DNA from: Crossaster papposus
Lineage: Eukaryota; Echinodermata; Asteroidea; Velatida; Solasteridae
Direction of reading: 5' to 3'
NCBI GenBank assembly: GCA_037893245.1
Contig: JBAIAA010000693.1
Coordinates: 124,001 to 188,000, forward strand
Length of the DNA stretch: 64,000 nt
Shown: piece by piece, positions 1-10,853 of the stretch
Layout of the letters: every line of letters starts with the position of its first letter
How positions within the stretch are numbered: the first letter of the stretch is position 1
Program-made: the position numbers and the translations under genes
Notes under the pieces: model-generated
What the model saw: only the letters and a program-made list of their open reading frames with translations
What the model was told of the DNA's origin: nothing
The model's database searches: none

Positions 1-3000
1 GCACTTGTTCAGTCAGATGGTAGAGCCAATGGCAATGTGTCCCGTCAAGAAATGACGTACAGTGTGGATGATGAGGTAGAATCAGGAATACGCTCTGTTG
101 AAAAAAAGTCAATTCGCTCTCCAGCTCCAGTCAGAGTTTGATGGTATGTTCACAGGTGCCACTGGAAGTGGGTCAACAGGAAGGTCAGCCGAAAATCATG
201 AACAGTGGCAGTAGGGTTGAATTGAATGTACTTGTTCAGTCAGATGGTAGAGCCGATGGCAATGTGTCCCGTCAAGAAATGACGTACAATGTGGATGATG
301 AGGTAGAATCAGGAATACGCTCTGTTGAAAAAGTCAATTCGCTCTCCAGCTCCAGTCAGAGTTTGATGGTATGTTCACAGGTGCCACTGGAAGTGGGTCA
401 ACAGGAAGGTCAGACGAACATCATGAACAGTGGCAGTAGGGTTGAATTGAATGCACTTGTTCAGTCAGATGGTAGAGCCAATGGCAATGTGTCCCGTCAA
501 GAAATGACGTACAGTGTGGATGATGAGGTAGAATCAGGAATACGCTCTGTTGAAAAAAGTCAATTCGCTCTCCAGCTCCAGTCAGAGTTTGATGGTATGT
601 TCACAGGTGCCACTGGAAGTGGGTCAATATGAAGGTCAGGCGAACATCATGAACAGTGGCAGTAGGGTTGAATTGAATGCACTTGTTCAGTCAGATGATA
701 AAGCCGATGGCAATGTGTCCCGTCAAGAAATGACGTACAATGTGGATGATGAGGTAGAATCAGGAATACGCTCTGTTGAAAAAAGTCAATTCGCTCTCCA
801 GCTCCAGTCAGAGTTTGATGGTATGTTCACAGGTGCCACTGGAAGTGGGTCAACAGGAAGGTCAGCCGAAAATCATGAACAGTGGCAGTAGGGTTGAATT
901 GAATGTACTTGTTCAGTCAGATGGTAGAGCCGATGGCAATGTGTCCCGTCAAGAAATGACGTACAATGTGGATGATGAGGTAGAATCAGGAATACGCTCT
1001 GTTGAAAAAGTCAATTCGCTCTCCAGCTCCAGTCAGAGTTTGATGGTATGTTCACAGGTGCCACTGGAAGTGGGTCAACAGGAAGGTCAGACGAACATCA
1101 TGAACAGTGGCAGTAGGGTTGAATTGAATGCACTTGTTCAGTCAGATGGTAGAGCCGATGGCAATGTGTCCCGTCAAGAAATGACGTACAATGTGGATGA
1201 TGAGGTAGAATCAGGAATACGCTCTGTTGAAAAAGTCAATTCGCTCTCCAGCTCCAGTCAGAGTTTGATGGTATGTTCACAGGTGCCACTGGAAGTGGGT
1301 CAACCGGATGGTCAGGCGAATATCATGAACAGTGGCAGTAGGGTTGAATTGAATGCACTTGTTCAGTCAGATGGTAGAGCCGATGGCAATGTGTCCCGTC
1401 AAGAAATGACGTACAATGTGAATGATGAGGTAGAATCAGGAATACGCTCTGTTGAAAAAGTCAATTCGCTCTCGAGCTCCAGTCAGAGTTTGATGGTATG
1501 TTCACAGGTGCCACTGGAAGTGGGTCAACAGGATGGTAAGGCGAACATCATGAACAGTGGCAGTAGGGTTGAATTGAATGCACTTGTTCAGTCAGATGGT
1601 AGAGCCGACGGCAATGTGTCCCGTCAAGAAATGACGTACAATGTGGATGATGAGGTAGAATCAGGAATACGCTCTGTTGAAAAAGTCAATTCGCTCTCCA
1701 GCTCCAGTCAGCGTTTGATGGTATGTTCACAGGTGCCACTAGAAGTGGGTCAACAGGAAGGTCAGCCGAAAATCATGAACAGTGGCAGTAGGGTTGAATT
1801 GAATGTACTTGTTCAGTCAGATGGTAGAGCCGATGGCAATGTGTCCCGTCAAGAAATGACGTACAATGTGGATGATGAGGTAGAATCAGGAATACGCTCT
1901 GTTGAAAAAGTCAATTCGCTCTCCAGCTCCAGTCAGAGTTTGATGGTATGTTCACAGGTGCCACTGGAAGTGGGTCAACAGGAAGGTCAGACAAACATCA
2001 TGAACAGTGGCAGTAGGGTTGAATTGAATGCACTTGTTCAGTCAGATGGTAGAGCCAATGGCAATGTGTCCCGTCAAGAAATGACGTACAGTGTGGATGA
2101 TGAGGTAGAATCAGGAATACGCTCTGTTGAAAAAAGTCAATTCGCTCTCCAGCTCCAGTCAGAGTTTGATGGTATGTTCACAGGTGCCACTGGAAGTGGG
2201 TCAACAGGAAGGTCAGCCAAAAATCATGAACAGTGGCAGTAGGGTTGAATTGAATGTACTTGTTCAGTCAGATGGTAGAGCCGATGGCAATGTGTCCCGT
2301 CAAGAAATGACGTACAATGTGGATGATGAGGTAGAATCAGGAATACGCTCTGTTGAAAAAGTCAACTCGCTCTCCAGCTCCAGTCAGCGTTTGATGGTAT
2401 GTTCACAGGTGCCACTAGAAGTGGGTCAACAGGAAGGTCAGCCGAAAATCATGAACAGTGGCAGTAGGGTTGAATTGAATGTACTTGTTCAGTCAGATGG
2501 TAGAGCCGATGGCAATGTGTCCCGTCAAGAAATGACGTACAATGTGGATGATGAGGTAGAATCAGGAATACGCTCTGTTGAAAAAGTCAATTCGCTCTCC
2601 AGCTCCAGTCAGAGTTTGATGGTATGTTCACAGGTGCCACTGGAAGTGGGTCAACAGGAAGGTCAGACAAACATCATGAACAGTGGCAGTAGGGTTGAAT
2701 TGAATGCACTTGTTCAGTCAGATGGTAGAGCCAATGGCAATGTGTCCCGTCAAGAAATGACGTACAGTGTGGATGATGAGGTAGAATCAGGAATACGCTC
2801 TGTTGAAAAAAGTCAATTCGCTCTCCAGCTCCAGTCAGAGTTTGATGGTATGTTCACAGGTGCCACTGGAAGTGGGTCAACAGGAAGGTCAGCCGAAAAT
2901 CATGAACAGTGGCAGTAGGGTTGAATTGAATGTACTTGTTCAGTCAGATGGTAGAGCCGATGGCAATGTGTCCCGTCAAGAAATGACGTACAATGTGGAT

Positions 3001-4346
3001 GATGAGGTAGAATCAGGAATACGCTCTGTTGAAAAAGTCAATTCGCTCTCCAGCTCCAGTCAGAGTTTGATGGTATGTTCACAGGTGCCACTGGAAGTGG
3101 GTCAACAGGAAGGTCAGACAAACATCATGAACAGTGGCAGTAGGGTTGAATTGAATGCACTTGTTCAGTCAGATGGTAGAGCCAATGGCAATGTGTCCCG
3201 TCAAGAAATGACGTACAGTGTGGATGATGAGGTAGAATCAGGAATACGCTCTGTTGAAAAAAGTCAATTCGCTCTCCAGCTCCAGTCAGAGTTTGATGGT
3301 ATGTTCACAGGTGCCACTGGAAGTGGGTCAACAGGAAGGTCAGCCGAAAATCATGAACAGTGGCAGTAGGGTTGAATTGAATGTACTTGTTCAGTCAGAT
3401 GGTAGAGCCGATGGCAATGTGTCCCGTCAAGAAATGACGTACAATGTGGATGATGAGGTAGAATCAGGAATACGCTCTGTTGAAAAAGTCAATTCGCTCT
3501 CCAGCTCCAGTCAGAGTTTGATGGTATGTTCACAGGTGCCACTGGAAGTGGGTCAACAGGAAGGTCAGACGAACATCATGAACAGTGGCAGTAGGGTTGA
3601 ATTGAATGCACTTGTTCAGTCAGATGGTAGAGCCAATGGCAATGTGTCCCGTCAAGAAATGACGTACAGTGTGGATGATGAGGTAGAATCAGGAATACGC
3701 TCTGTTGAAAAAAGTCAATTCGCTCTCCAGCTCCAGTCAGAGTTTGATGGTATGTTCACAGGTGCCACTGGAAGTGGGTCAATATGAAGGTCAGGCGAAC
3801 ATCATGAACAGTGGCAGTAGGGTTGAATTGAATGCACTTGTTCAGTCAGATGATAGAGCCGATGGCAATGTGTCCCGTCAAGAAATGACGTACAATGTGG
3901 ATGATGAGGTAGAATCAGGAATACGCTCTGTTGAAAAAAGTCAATTCGCTCTCCAGCTCCAGTCAGAGTTTGATGGTATGTTCACAGGTGCCACTGGAAG
4001 TGGGTCAACAGGAAGGTCAGCCGAAAATCATGAACAGTGGCAGTAGGGTTGAATTGAATGTACTTGTTCAGTCAGATGGTAGAGCCGATGGCAATGTGTC
4101 CCGTCAAGAAATGACGTACAATGTGGATGATGAGGTAGAATCAGGAATACGCTCTGTTGAAAAAGTCAATTCGCTCTCCAGCTCCAGTCAGAGTTTGATG
4201 GTATGTTCACAGGTGCCACTGGAAGTGGGTCAACAGGAAGGTCAGACGAACATCATGAACAGTGGCAGTAGGGTTGAATTGAATGCACTTGTTCAGTCAG
4301 ATGGTAGAGCCGATGGCAATGTGTCCCGTCAAGAAATGATGACAAT
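1..4346 (+). pseudogene. Frameshifted zone of the repeat array
   Basis: The 75-codon frame is broken here nine times. The A-run before GTC is normally five A, but is seven A at 111-117 and six A at 553-558, 779-784, 2130-2135, 2806-2811, 3257-3262, 3708-3713 and 3934-3939. A 1-bp deletion at about 4336-4345 brings the frame into register with the next 55 kb. After each extra A the reading runs into an alternative tail (FALQLQSEFDGMFTGATG) and stops within about 110 nt. The longest unbroken stretch is 785-2129. Unit subfamily markers restricted to or concentrated in this zone are QPKIMN, QTNIMN, RANGNVS and QSDDKADG. Because the same six-A unit recurs in the same variant context, most of these look like real copied mutations and not independent read errors. 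Confidence 0.8.
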
Positions 4347-7300
4347 GTGGATGATGAGGTACAACCAGGAATACGCTCTGTTGAAAAAGTCAATTCGCTC
4401 TCCAGCTCCAGTCAGAGTTTGATGGTATGTTCACAGGTGCCACTGGAAGTGGGTCAACAGGAAGGTCAGGCGAACATCATGAACAGTGGCAGTAGGGTTG
4501 AATTGAATGTACTTGTTCAGTCAGATGGTAGAGCCGATGGCAATGTGTCCCGTCAAGAAATGACGTACAGTGTGGATGATGAGGTAGAATCAGGAATACG
4601 CTCTGTTGAAATAGTCAATTCGCTCTCCAGCTCCAGTCAGAGTTTGATGGTATGTTCACAGGTGCCACTTGAAGTGGGTCAACAGGAAGGTCAGGCGAAC
4701 ATCATGAACAGTGGCAGTAAGGTTGAATTGAATGCACTTGTTCAGTCAGATGGTAGAGCCGATGGCAATGTGTCCCGTCAAGAAATGACGTACAATGTAG
4801 ATGATGAGGTAGAATCAGGAATACGCTCTGTTGAAAAAGTCAATTCGCTCTCCAGCTCCAGTCAGAGTTTGATGGTATGTTCACAGGTGCCACTGGAAGT
4901 GGGTCAACAGGAAGGTCAGGCGAACATCATGAACAGTGGCAGTAGGGTTGAATTGAATGCACTTGTTCAGTCAGATGGTAGAGCCGATGGCAATGTGTCC
5001 CGTCAAGAAATGACGTACAATGTGGATGATGAGGTAGAATCAGGAATACGCTCTGTTGAAAAAGTCAATTCGCTCTCCAAGCCCAGTCAGAGTTTGATGG
5101 GATGTTCACAGGTGCCACTGGAAGTGGGTCAACAGGAAGGTCAGGCGAACACCATGAACAGCAGTAGGGTTAAATTGAATGTACTTGTTCAGTCAGATGG
5201 TAGAGCCGATGGCAATGTGTCCCGTCAAGAAATGACGTACAATGTGGATGATGAGGTAGAACCAGGAATACGCTCTGTTGAAAAAGTCAATTCGCTCTCT
5301 AGCTCCAGTCAGAGTTTGATGGTATGTTCACAGGTGCCACTGGAAGTGGGTCAACAGGAAAGTCAGGCGAACATCATGAACAGTGGCAGTAGGGTTGAAT
5401 TGAATGTACTTGTTCAGTCAGATGGTAGAGCCGATGGCAATGTGTCCCGTCAAGAAATGAAGTACAATGTGGATGATGAGTTAGAATCAGGAATACGCTC
5501 TGTTGAAAAAGTCAATTCGCTCTTCAGCTCCAGTCAGAGTTTGATGGTATGTTCACAGGTGCCCCTGGAAGTGGGTCAACAGGAAGGTCAGCCGAACATC
5601 ATGAACAGAGGCAGTAGGGTTGAATTGAATGCACTTGTTCAGTCAGATGGTAGAGCCGATGGCAATGTGTCCCGTCAAGAAATGACGTACAATGTGGATG
5701 ATGAGGTAGAATCAGGAATACGCTCTGTTGAAAAAGTCAATTCGCTCTCCAGCTCCAGTCAGAGTTTGATGGTATGTTCACAGGTGCCACTGGAAGTGGG
5801 TCAACAGGATGGTCAGGCGAACATCATGAACAGTGGCAGTAGGGTTGAATTGAATGCACTTGTTCAGTCAGATGGTAGAGCCGATGGCAATGTGTCCCGT
5901 CAAGAAATGACGTACAATGTGGATGATGAGGTAGAACCAGGAATACGCTCTGTTGAAAAAGTCAATTCGCTCTCCAGCTCCAGTCAGAGTTTGATGGTAT
6001 GTTCACAGGTGCCACTGGAAGTGGGTCAACAGGAAGGTCAGGCGAACATCATGAACAGTGGCAGTGGGGTTGAATTGAATGTACTTGTTCAGTCAGATGG
6101 TAGAGCCGATGGCAATGTGTCCCGTCAAGAAATGACGTACAGTGTGGATGATGAGGTAGAATCAGGAATACGCTCTGTTGAAATAGTCAATTCGCTCTCC
6201 AGCTCCAGTCAGAGTTTGATGGTATGTTCACAGGTGCCACTGGAAGTGGGTCAACAGGATGGTCAGGCGAACATCATGAACAGTGGCAGTAGGGTTGAAT
6301 TGAATGCACTTGTTCAGTCAGATGGTAGAGCCGATGGCAATGTGTCCCGTCAAGAAATGACGTACAATGTGGATGATGAGGTAGAATCAGGAATACGCTC
6401 TGTTGAAAAAGTCAATTCGCTCTCCAGCTCTAGTCAGAGTTTGATGGTATGTTCACAGGTGCCCCTGGAAGTGGGTCAACAGGAAGGTCAGCCGAACATC
6501 ATGAACAGTGGCAGTAGGGTTGAATTGAATGCACTTGTTCAGTCAGATGGTAGAGCCGATGGCAATGTGTCCCGTCAAGAAATGACGTACAATGTGGATG
6601 ATGAGGTAGAACCAGGAATACGCTCTGTTGAAAAAGTCAATTCGCTCTCCAGCTCCAGTCAGAGTTTGATGGTATGTTCACAGGTGCCACTGGAAGTGGG
6701 TCAACAGGAAGGTCAGGCGAACATCATGAACAGTGGCAGTAGGGTTGAATTGAATGTACTTGTTCAGTCAGATGGTAGAGCCGATGGCAATGTGTCCCGT
6801 CAAGAAATGACGTACAGTGTGGATGATGAGGTAGAATCAGGAATACGCTCTGTTGAAATAGTCAATTCGCTCTCCAGCTCCAGTCAGAGTTTGATGGTAT
6901 GTTCACAGGTGCCACTTGAAGTGGGTCAACAGGAAGGTCAGGCGAACATCATGAACAGTGGCAGTAAGGTTGAATTGAATGCACTTGTTCAGTCAGATGG
7001 TAGAGCCGATGGCAATGTGTCCCGTCAAGAAATGACGTACAATGTAGATGATGAGGTAGAATCAGGAATACGCTCTGTTGAAAAAGTCAATTCGCTCTCA
7101 AGCTCCAGTCAGAGTTTGATGGTATGTTCACAGGTGCCACTGGAAGTGGGTCAACAGGAAGGTCAGCCGAACATCATGAACAGTGGCAGTAGGGTTGAAT
7201 TGAATGCACTTGTTCAGTCAGATGGTAGAGCCGATGGCGATGTGTCCCGTCAAGAAATGACGTACAATGTGGATGATGAGGTAGAATCAGGAATACGCTC

Positions 7301-9689
7301 TGTTGAAAAAGTCAATTCGCTCTCCAGCTCCAGTCAGAGTTTGATGGTATGTTCACAGGTGCCACTGGAAGTGGGTCAACAGGAAGGTCAGGCGAACATC
7401 ATGAACAGTGGCAGTAGGGTTGAATTGAATGCACTTGTTCAGTCAGATGGTAGAGCCGATGGCAATGTGTCCCGTCAAGAAATGACGTACAATGTGGATG
7501 ATGAGGTAGAATCAGGAATACGCTCTGTTGAAAAAGTCAATTCGCTCTCCAAGCCCAGTCAGAGTTTGATGGGATGTTCACAGGTGCCACTGGAAGTGGG
7601 TCAACAGGAAGGTCAGGCGAACACCATGAACAGCAGTAGGGTTAAATTGAATGTACTTGTTCAGTCAGATGGTAGAGCCGATGGCAATGTGTCCCGTCAA
7701 GAAATGACGTACAATGTGGATGATGAGGTAGAACCAGGAATACGCTCTGTTGAAAAAGTCAATTCGCTCTCTAGCTCCAGTCAGAGTTTGATGGTATGTT
7801 CACAGGTGCCACTGGAAGTGGGTCAACAGGAAAGTCAGGCGAACATCATGAACAGTGGCAGTAGGGTTGAATTGAATGTACTTGTTCAGTCAGATGGTAG
7901 AGCCGATGGCAATGTGTCCCGTCAAGAAATGAAGTACAATGTGGATGATGAGTTAGAATCAGGAATACGCTCTGTTGAAAAAGTCAATTCGCTCTTCAGC
8001 TCCAGTCAGAGTTTGATGGTATGTTCACAGGTGCCCCTGGAAGTGGGTCAACAGGAAGGTCAGCCGAACATCATGAACAGAGGCAGTAGGGTTGAATTGA
8101 ATGCACTTGTTCAGTCAGATGGTAGAGCCGATGGCAATGTGTCCCGTCAAGAAATGACGTACAATGTGGATGATGAGGTAGAATCAGGAATACGCTCTGT
8201 TGAAAAAGTCAATTCGCTCTCCAGCTCCAGTCAGAGTTTGATGGTATGTTCACAGGTGCCACTGGAAGTGGGTCAACAGGATGGTCAGGCGAACATCATG
8301 AACAGTGGCAGTAGGGTTGAATTGAATGCACTTGTTCAGTCAGATGGTAGAGCCGATGGCAATGTGTCCCGTCAAGAAATGACGTACAATGTGGATGATG
8401 AGGTAGAACCAGGAATACGCTCTGTTGAAAAAGTCAATTCGCTCTCCAGCTCCAGTCAGAGTTTGATGGTATGTTCACAGGTGCCACTGGAAGTGGGTCA
8501 ACAGGAAGGTCAGGCGAACATCATGAACAGTGGCAGTGGGGTTGAATTGAATGTACTTGTTCAGTCAGATGGTAGAGCCGATGGCAATGTGTCCCGTCAA
8601 GAAATGACGTACAGTGTGGATGATGAGGTAGAATCAGGAATACGCTCTGTTGAAATAGTCAATTCGCTCTCCAGCTCCAGTCAGAGTTTGATGGTATGTT
8701 CACAGGTGCCACTGGAAGTGGGTCAACAGGATGGTCAGGCGAACATCATGAACAGTGGCAGTAGGGTTGAATTGAATGCACTTGTTCAGTCAGATGGTAG
8801 AGCCGATGGCAATGTGTCCCGTCAAGAAATGACGTACAATGTGGATGATGAGGTAGAATCAGGAATACGCTCTGTTGAAAAAGTCAATTCGCTCTCCAGC
8901 TCTAGTCAGAGTTTGATGGTATGTTCACAGGTGCCCCTGGAAGTGGGTCAACAGGAAGGTCAGCCGAACATCATGAACAGTGGCAGTAGGGTTGAATTGA
9001 ATGCACTTGTTCAGTCAGATGGTAGAGCCGATGGCAATGTGTCCCGTCAAGAAATGACGTACAATGTGGATGATGAGGTAGAACCAGGAATACGCTCTGT
9101 TGAAAAAGTCAATTCGCTCTCCAGCTCCAGTCAGAGTTTGATGGTATGTTCACAGGTGCCACTGGAAGTGGGTCAACAGGAAGGTCAGGCGAACATCATG
9201 AACAGTGGCAGTAGGGTTGAATTGAATGTACTTGTTCAGTCAGATGGTAGAGCCGATGGCAATGTGTCCCGTCAAGAAATGACGTACAATGTAGATGATG
9301 AGGTAGAATCAGGAATACGCTCTGTTGAAATAGTCAATTCGCTCTCAAGCTCCAGTCAGAGTTTGATGGTATGTTCACAGGTGCCACTGGAAGTGGGTCA
9401 ACAGGAAGGTCAGCCGAACATCATGAACAGTGGCAGTAGGGTTGAATTGAATGCACTTGTTCAGTCAGATGGTAGAGCCGATGGCGATGTGTCCCGTCAA
9501 GAAATGACGTACAATGTGGATGATGAGGTAGAATCAGGAATACGCTCTGTTGAAAAAGTCAATTCGCTCTCCAGCTCCAGTCAGAGTTTGATGGTATGTT
9601 CACAGGTGCCACTGGAAGTGGGTCAATATAAAGGACAGCCGAACATCATGAACAGTGGCAGTAGGGCTGAATTGAATGTACTTGTTTAG
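4347..9689 (+). CDS. Repeat-protein frame, open segment 1 (about 24 units)
   Basis: This is the first long stretch after the frame is restored, 1780 codons ending at a TAG (9687-9689). No function can be assigned and I recognise no known domain. Each 75-residue unit has an acidic part (VDDEVESG), a Ser-rich part (SLSSSSQS), a lone Cys (VCSQVPLEV), a Gln-rich turn (GQQEGQ) and a terminal GNVSRQE. Two near-identical runs of eleven units, 2472 bp apart, make up most of it. One unit per run carries SKPSQSLMG with a 3-bp deletion (NTMNSSRV). The first codon is not a start: the frame simply emerges from the frameshifted zone. It could be a fragment of a giant gene, a pseudogene or a coding-like satellite. 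Confidence 0.4.
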   Translation: MDDEVQPGIRSVEKVNSLSSSSQSLMVCSQVPLEVGQQEGQANIMNSGSRVELNVLVQSDGRADGNVSRQEMTYSVDDEVESGIRSVEIVNSLSSSSQSLMVCSQVPLEVGQQEGQANIMNSGSKVELNALVQSDGRADGNVSRQEMTYNVDDEVESGIRSVEKVNSLSSSSQSLMVCSQVPLEVGQQEGQANIMNSGSRVELNALVQSDGRADGNVSRQEMTYNVDDEVESGIRSVEKVNSLSKPSQSLMGCSQVPLEVGQQEGQANTMNSSRVKLNVLVQSDGRADGNVSRQEMTYNVDDEVEPGIRSVEKVNSLSSSSQSLMVCSQVPLEVGQQESQANIMNSGSRVELNVLVQSDGRADGNVSRQEMKYNVDDELESGIRSVEKVNSLFSSSQSLMVCSQVPLEVGQQEGQPNIMNRGSRVELNALVQSDGRADGNVSRQEMTYNVDDEVESGIRSVEKVNSLSSSSQSLMVCSQVPLEVGQQDGQANIMNSGSRVELNALVQSDGRADGNVSRQEMTYNVDDEVEPGIRSVEKVNSLSSSSQSLMVCSQVPLEVGQQEGQANIMNSGSGVELNVLVQSDGRADGNVSRQEMTYSVDDEVESGIRSVEIVNSLSSSSQSLMVCSQVPLEVGQQDGQANIMNSGSRVELNALVQSDGRADGNVSRQEMTYNVDDEVESGIRSVEKVNSLSSSSQSLMVCSQVPLEVGQQEGQPNIMNSGSRVELNALVQSDGRADGNVSRQEMTYNVDDEVEPGIRSVEKVNSLSSSSQSLMVCSQVPLEVGQQEGQANIMNSGSRVELNVLVQSDGRADGNVSRQEMTYSVDDEVESGIRSVEIVNSLSSSSQSLMVCSQVPLEVGQQEGQANIMNSGSKVELNALVQSDGRADGNVSRQEMTYNVDDEVESGIRSVEKVNSLSSSSQSLMVCSQVPLEVGQQEGQPNIMNSGSRVELNALVQSDGRADGDVSRQEMTYNVDDEVESGIRSVEKVNSLSSSSQSLMVCSQVPLEVGQQEGQANIMNSGSRVELNALVQSDGRADGNVSRQEMTYNVDDEVESGIRSVEKVNSLSKPSQSLMGCSQVPLEVGQQEGQANTMNSSRVKLNVLVQSDGRADGNVSRQEMTYNVDDEVEPGIRSVEKVNSLSSSSQSLMVCSQVPLEVGQQESQANIMNSGSRVELNVLVQSDGRADGNVSRQEMKYNVDDELESGIRSVEKVNSLFSSSQSLMVCSQVPLEVGQQEGQPNIMNRGSRVELNALVQSDGRADGNVSRQEMTYNVDDEVESGIRSVEKVNSLSSSSQSLMVCSQVPLEVGQQDGQANIMNSGSRVELNALVQSDGRADGNVSRQEMTYNVDDEVEPGIRSVEKVNSLSSSSQSLMVCSQVPLEVGQQEGQANIMNSGSGVELNVLVQSDGRADGNVSRQEMTYSVDDEVESGIRSVEIVNSLSSSSQSLMVCSQVPLEVGQQDGQANIMNSGSRVELNALVQSDGRADGNVSRQEMTYNVDDEVESGIRSVEKVNSLSSSSQSLMVCSQVPLEVGQQEGQPNIMNSGSRVELNALVQSDGRADGNVSRQEMTYNVDDEVEPGIRSVEKVNSLSSSSQSLMVCSQVPLEVGQQEGQANIMNSGSRVELNVLVQSDGRADGNVSRQEMTYNVDDEVESGIRSVEIVNSLSSSSQSLMVCSQVPLEVGQQEGQPNIMNSGSRVELNALVQSDGRADGDVSRQEMTYNVDDEVESGIRSVEKVNSLSSSSQSLMVCSQVPLEVGQYKGQPNIMNSGSRAELNVLV
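5071..7542 (+). repeat. 2472-bp higher-order block, copy 1 (11 units)
   Basis: It is anchored on the SKPSQSLMG unit at 5071, followed by NTMNSSRVKL, PGIRS/ESQANI, MKYNVDDEL/SLFSSS, NRGSR, DGQ, SGSGVELNVL, EIV/DGQ, EGQPN and PGIRS. Length is 11 x 225 minus one 3-bp deletion. The same order returns at 7543. Confidence 0.85.
7543..9290 (+). repeat. 2472-bp higher-order block, copy 2 (partial)
   Basis: It repeats copy 1 unit by unit, including the rare SGSGVELNVL change and the silent ctctctagc variant. The match ends near 9290, where a TYNV/EIV hybrid unit appears, suggesting a recombination junction. Confidence 0.8.
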
Positions 9690-9695
9690 CTTGTT
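9681..9695 (+). other. 9-bp in-frame duplication carrying TAG (first of ten copies)
   Basis: CTTGTT-TAG-CTTGTT-CAG replaces CTTGTT-CAG. This is most simply a tandem duplication of CTTGTTCAG followed by C to T in the first copy. The same form closes units at TAG positions 9687, 10818, 13974, 16683, 19839, 24789, 26820, 29523, 31554 and 44439. It is always preceded by a QY(E/K)GQPN / RAELNVL unit and followed by an EQ / PLEGGQ unit. Confidence 0.9.
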
Positions 9696-9722
9696 CAGTC
9701 AGATGGTAGAGCCGATGGCAAT

Positions 9723-10820
9723 GTGTCCCGTCAAGAAATGACGTACAATGTGGACGATGAGGTAGAATCAGGAATACGCTCTGTTGAACAAGTCAATTCG
9801 CTCTCCAGCTCCAGTCAGAGTTTGATGGTATGTTCACAGGTGCCACTGGAAGGTGGTCAACAGGAAGGTCAGGCGAACATCATGAACAGTGGCAGTAGGG
9901 TTGAATTGAATGCACTTGTTCAGTCAGATGGTAGAGCCGATGGCAATGTGTCCCGTCAAGAAATGACGTACAATGTGGATGATGAGGTAGAATTAGGAAT
10001 ACGCTCTGTTGAAAAAGTCGATTCGCTCTCCAGCTCCAATCAGAGTTTGATGGTATGTTCACAGGTGCCACTGGAAGTGGGTCAACAGGAAGGTCAGGCG
10101 AACATCATGAACAGTGGCAGTAGGGTTGAATTGAATGCACTTGTTCAGTCAGATGGTAGAGCCGATGGCAATGTGTCCCGTCAAGAAATGACGTACAATG
10201 TGGATGATGAGGTAGAATCAGGAATACGCTCTGTTGAAAAAGTCAATTCGCTCTCCAGCTCCAGTCAGAGTTTGATGGTATGTTCACAGGTGCCACTGGA
10301 AGTGGGTCAACAGGAAGGTCAGGCGAACACCATGAACAGCAGTAGGGTTGAATTGAATGTACTTGTTCAGTCAGATGGTAGAGCCGATGGCAATGTGTCC
10401 CGTCAAGAAATGACGTACAATGTGGATGATGAGGTAGAACCAGGAATACGCTCTGTTGAAAAAGTCAATTCGCTCTCCAGCTCCAGTCAGAGTTTGATGG
10501 TATGTTCACAGGTGCCACTGGAAGTTGGTCAACAGGAAGGTCAGGCGAACATCATGAACAGTGGCAGTAGGGTTGAATTGAATGCACTTGTTCAGTCAGA
10601 TGGTAGAGCCGATGGCAATGTGTCCCGTCAAGAAATGACGTACAATGTGGATGATGAGGTAGAATTAGGAATACGCTCTGTTGAAAAAGTCAATTCGCTC
10701 TCCAGCTCCAGTCAGAGTTTGATGGTATGTTCACAGGTGCCACTGGAAGTGGGTCAATATGAAGGACAGCCGAACATCATGAACAGTGGCAGTAGGGCTG
10801 AATTGAATGTACTTGTTTAG
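9723..10820 (+). CDS. Repeat-protein frame, open segment 2 (5 units)
   Basis: The segment follows the stop at 9687 in the same frame, and the apparent initiator is a GTG, so no real start is implied. It opens with the EQVN and PLEGGQ unit that always follows the 9-bp stop insertion. Next come a VELGIRSVEKVD unit with SSNQS, a 74-residue NTMNSSRV unit and a PGIRS unit. It closes with the QYEGQPN unit and its TAG. Its first four units are repeated 1131 bp downstream. Confidence 0.35.
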   Translation: MSRQEMTYNVDDEVESGIRSVEQVNSLSSSSQSLMVCSQVPLEGGQQEGQANIMNSGSRVELNALVQSDGRADGNVSRQEMTYNVDDEVELGIRSVEKVDSLSSSNQSLMVCSQVPLEVGQQEGQANIMNSGSRVELNALVQSDGRADGNVSRQEMTYNVDDEVESGIRSVEKVNSLSSSSQSLMVCSQVPLEVGQQEGQANTMNSSRVELNVLVQSDGRADGNVSRQEMTYNVDDEVEPGIRSVEKVNSLSSSSQSLMVCSQVPLEVGQQEGQANIMNSGSRVELNALVQSDGRADGNVSRQEMTYNVDDEVELGIRSVEKVNSLSSSSQSLMVCSQVPLEVGQYEGQPNIMNSGSRAELNVLV

Positions 10821-10853
10821 CTTGTTCAGTCAGATGGTAGAGCCGATGGCAAT

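Noticed and set aside
553..891. Alternative protein after the six-A frameshift (FALQLQSEFDGMFTGATG...)
   Set aside because: It appears only after the extra A, ends within about 110 nt each time, and has no support as a product.
9687..9695. Programmed stop-codon readthrough at the ten TAG sites
   Set aside because: The TAG is followed by CTTGTT, which does not fit the CARYYA-type readthrough context. The stop is more simply explained as a 9-bp duplication plus C to T.
9723..9725. Apparent starts of many open segments (MSRQE type)
   Set aside because: These are GTG codons (a Val in GNVSRQE) that merely follow an upstream stop in the same frame. They are not animal initiation sites.
9880..10071. 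Recurrent 63-codon minus-strand ORFs (also 11011, 11683, 16876, 17548, 20032, 20704, 24982, 25654, 26329, 27013, 30388, 31063, 31747, 44632, 45304, 48895)
   Set aside because: They are antisense shadows. They appear only where gtcaat has become gtcgat, which changes a minus-strand TGA to CGA. Other units are closed in this frame, and the product resembles nothing I know.
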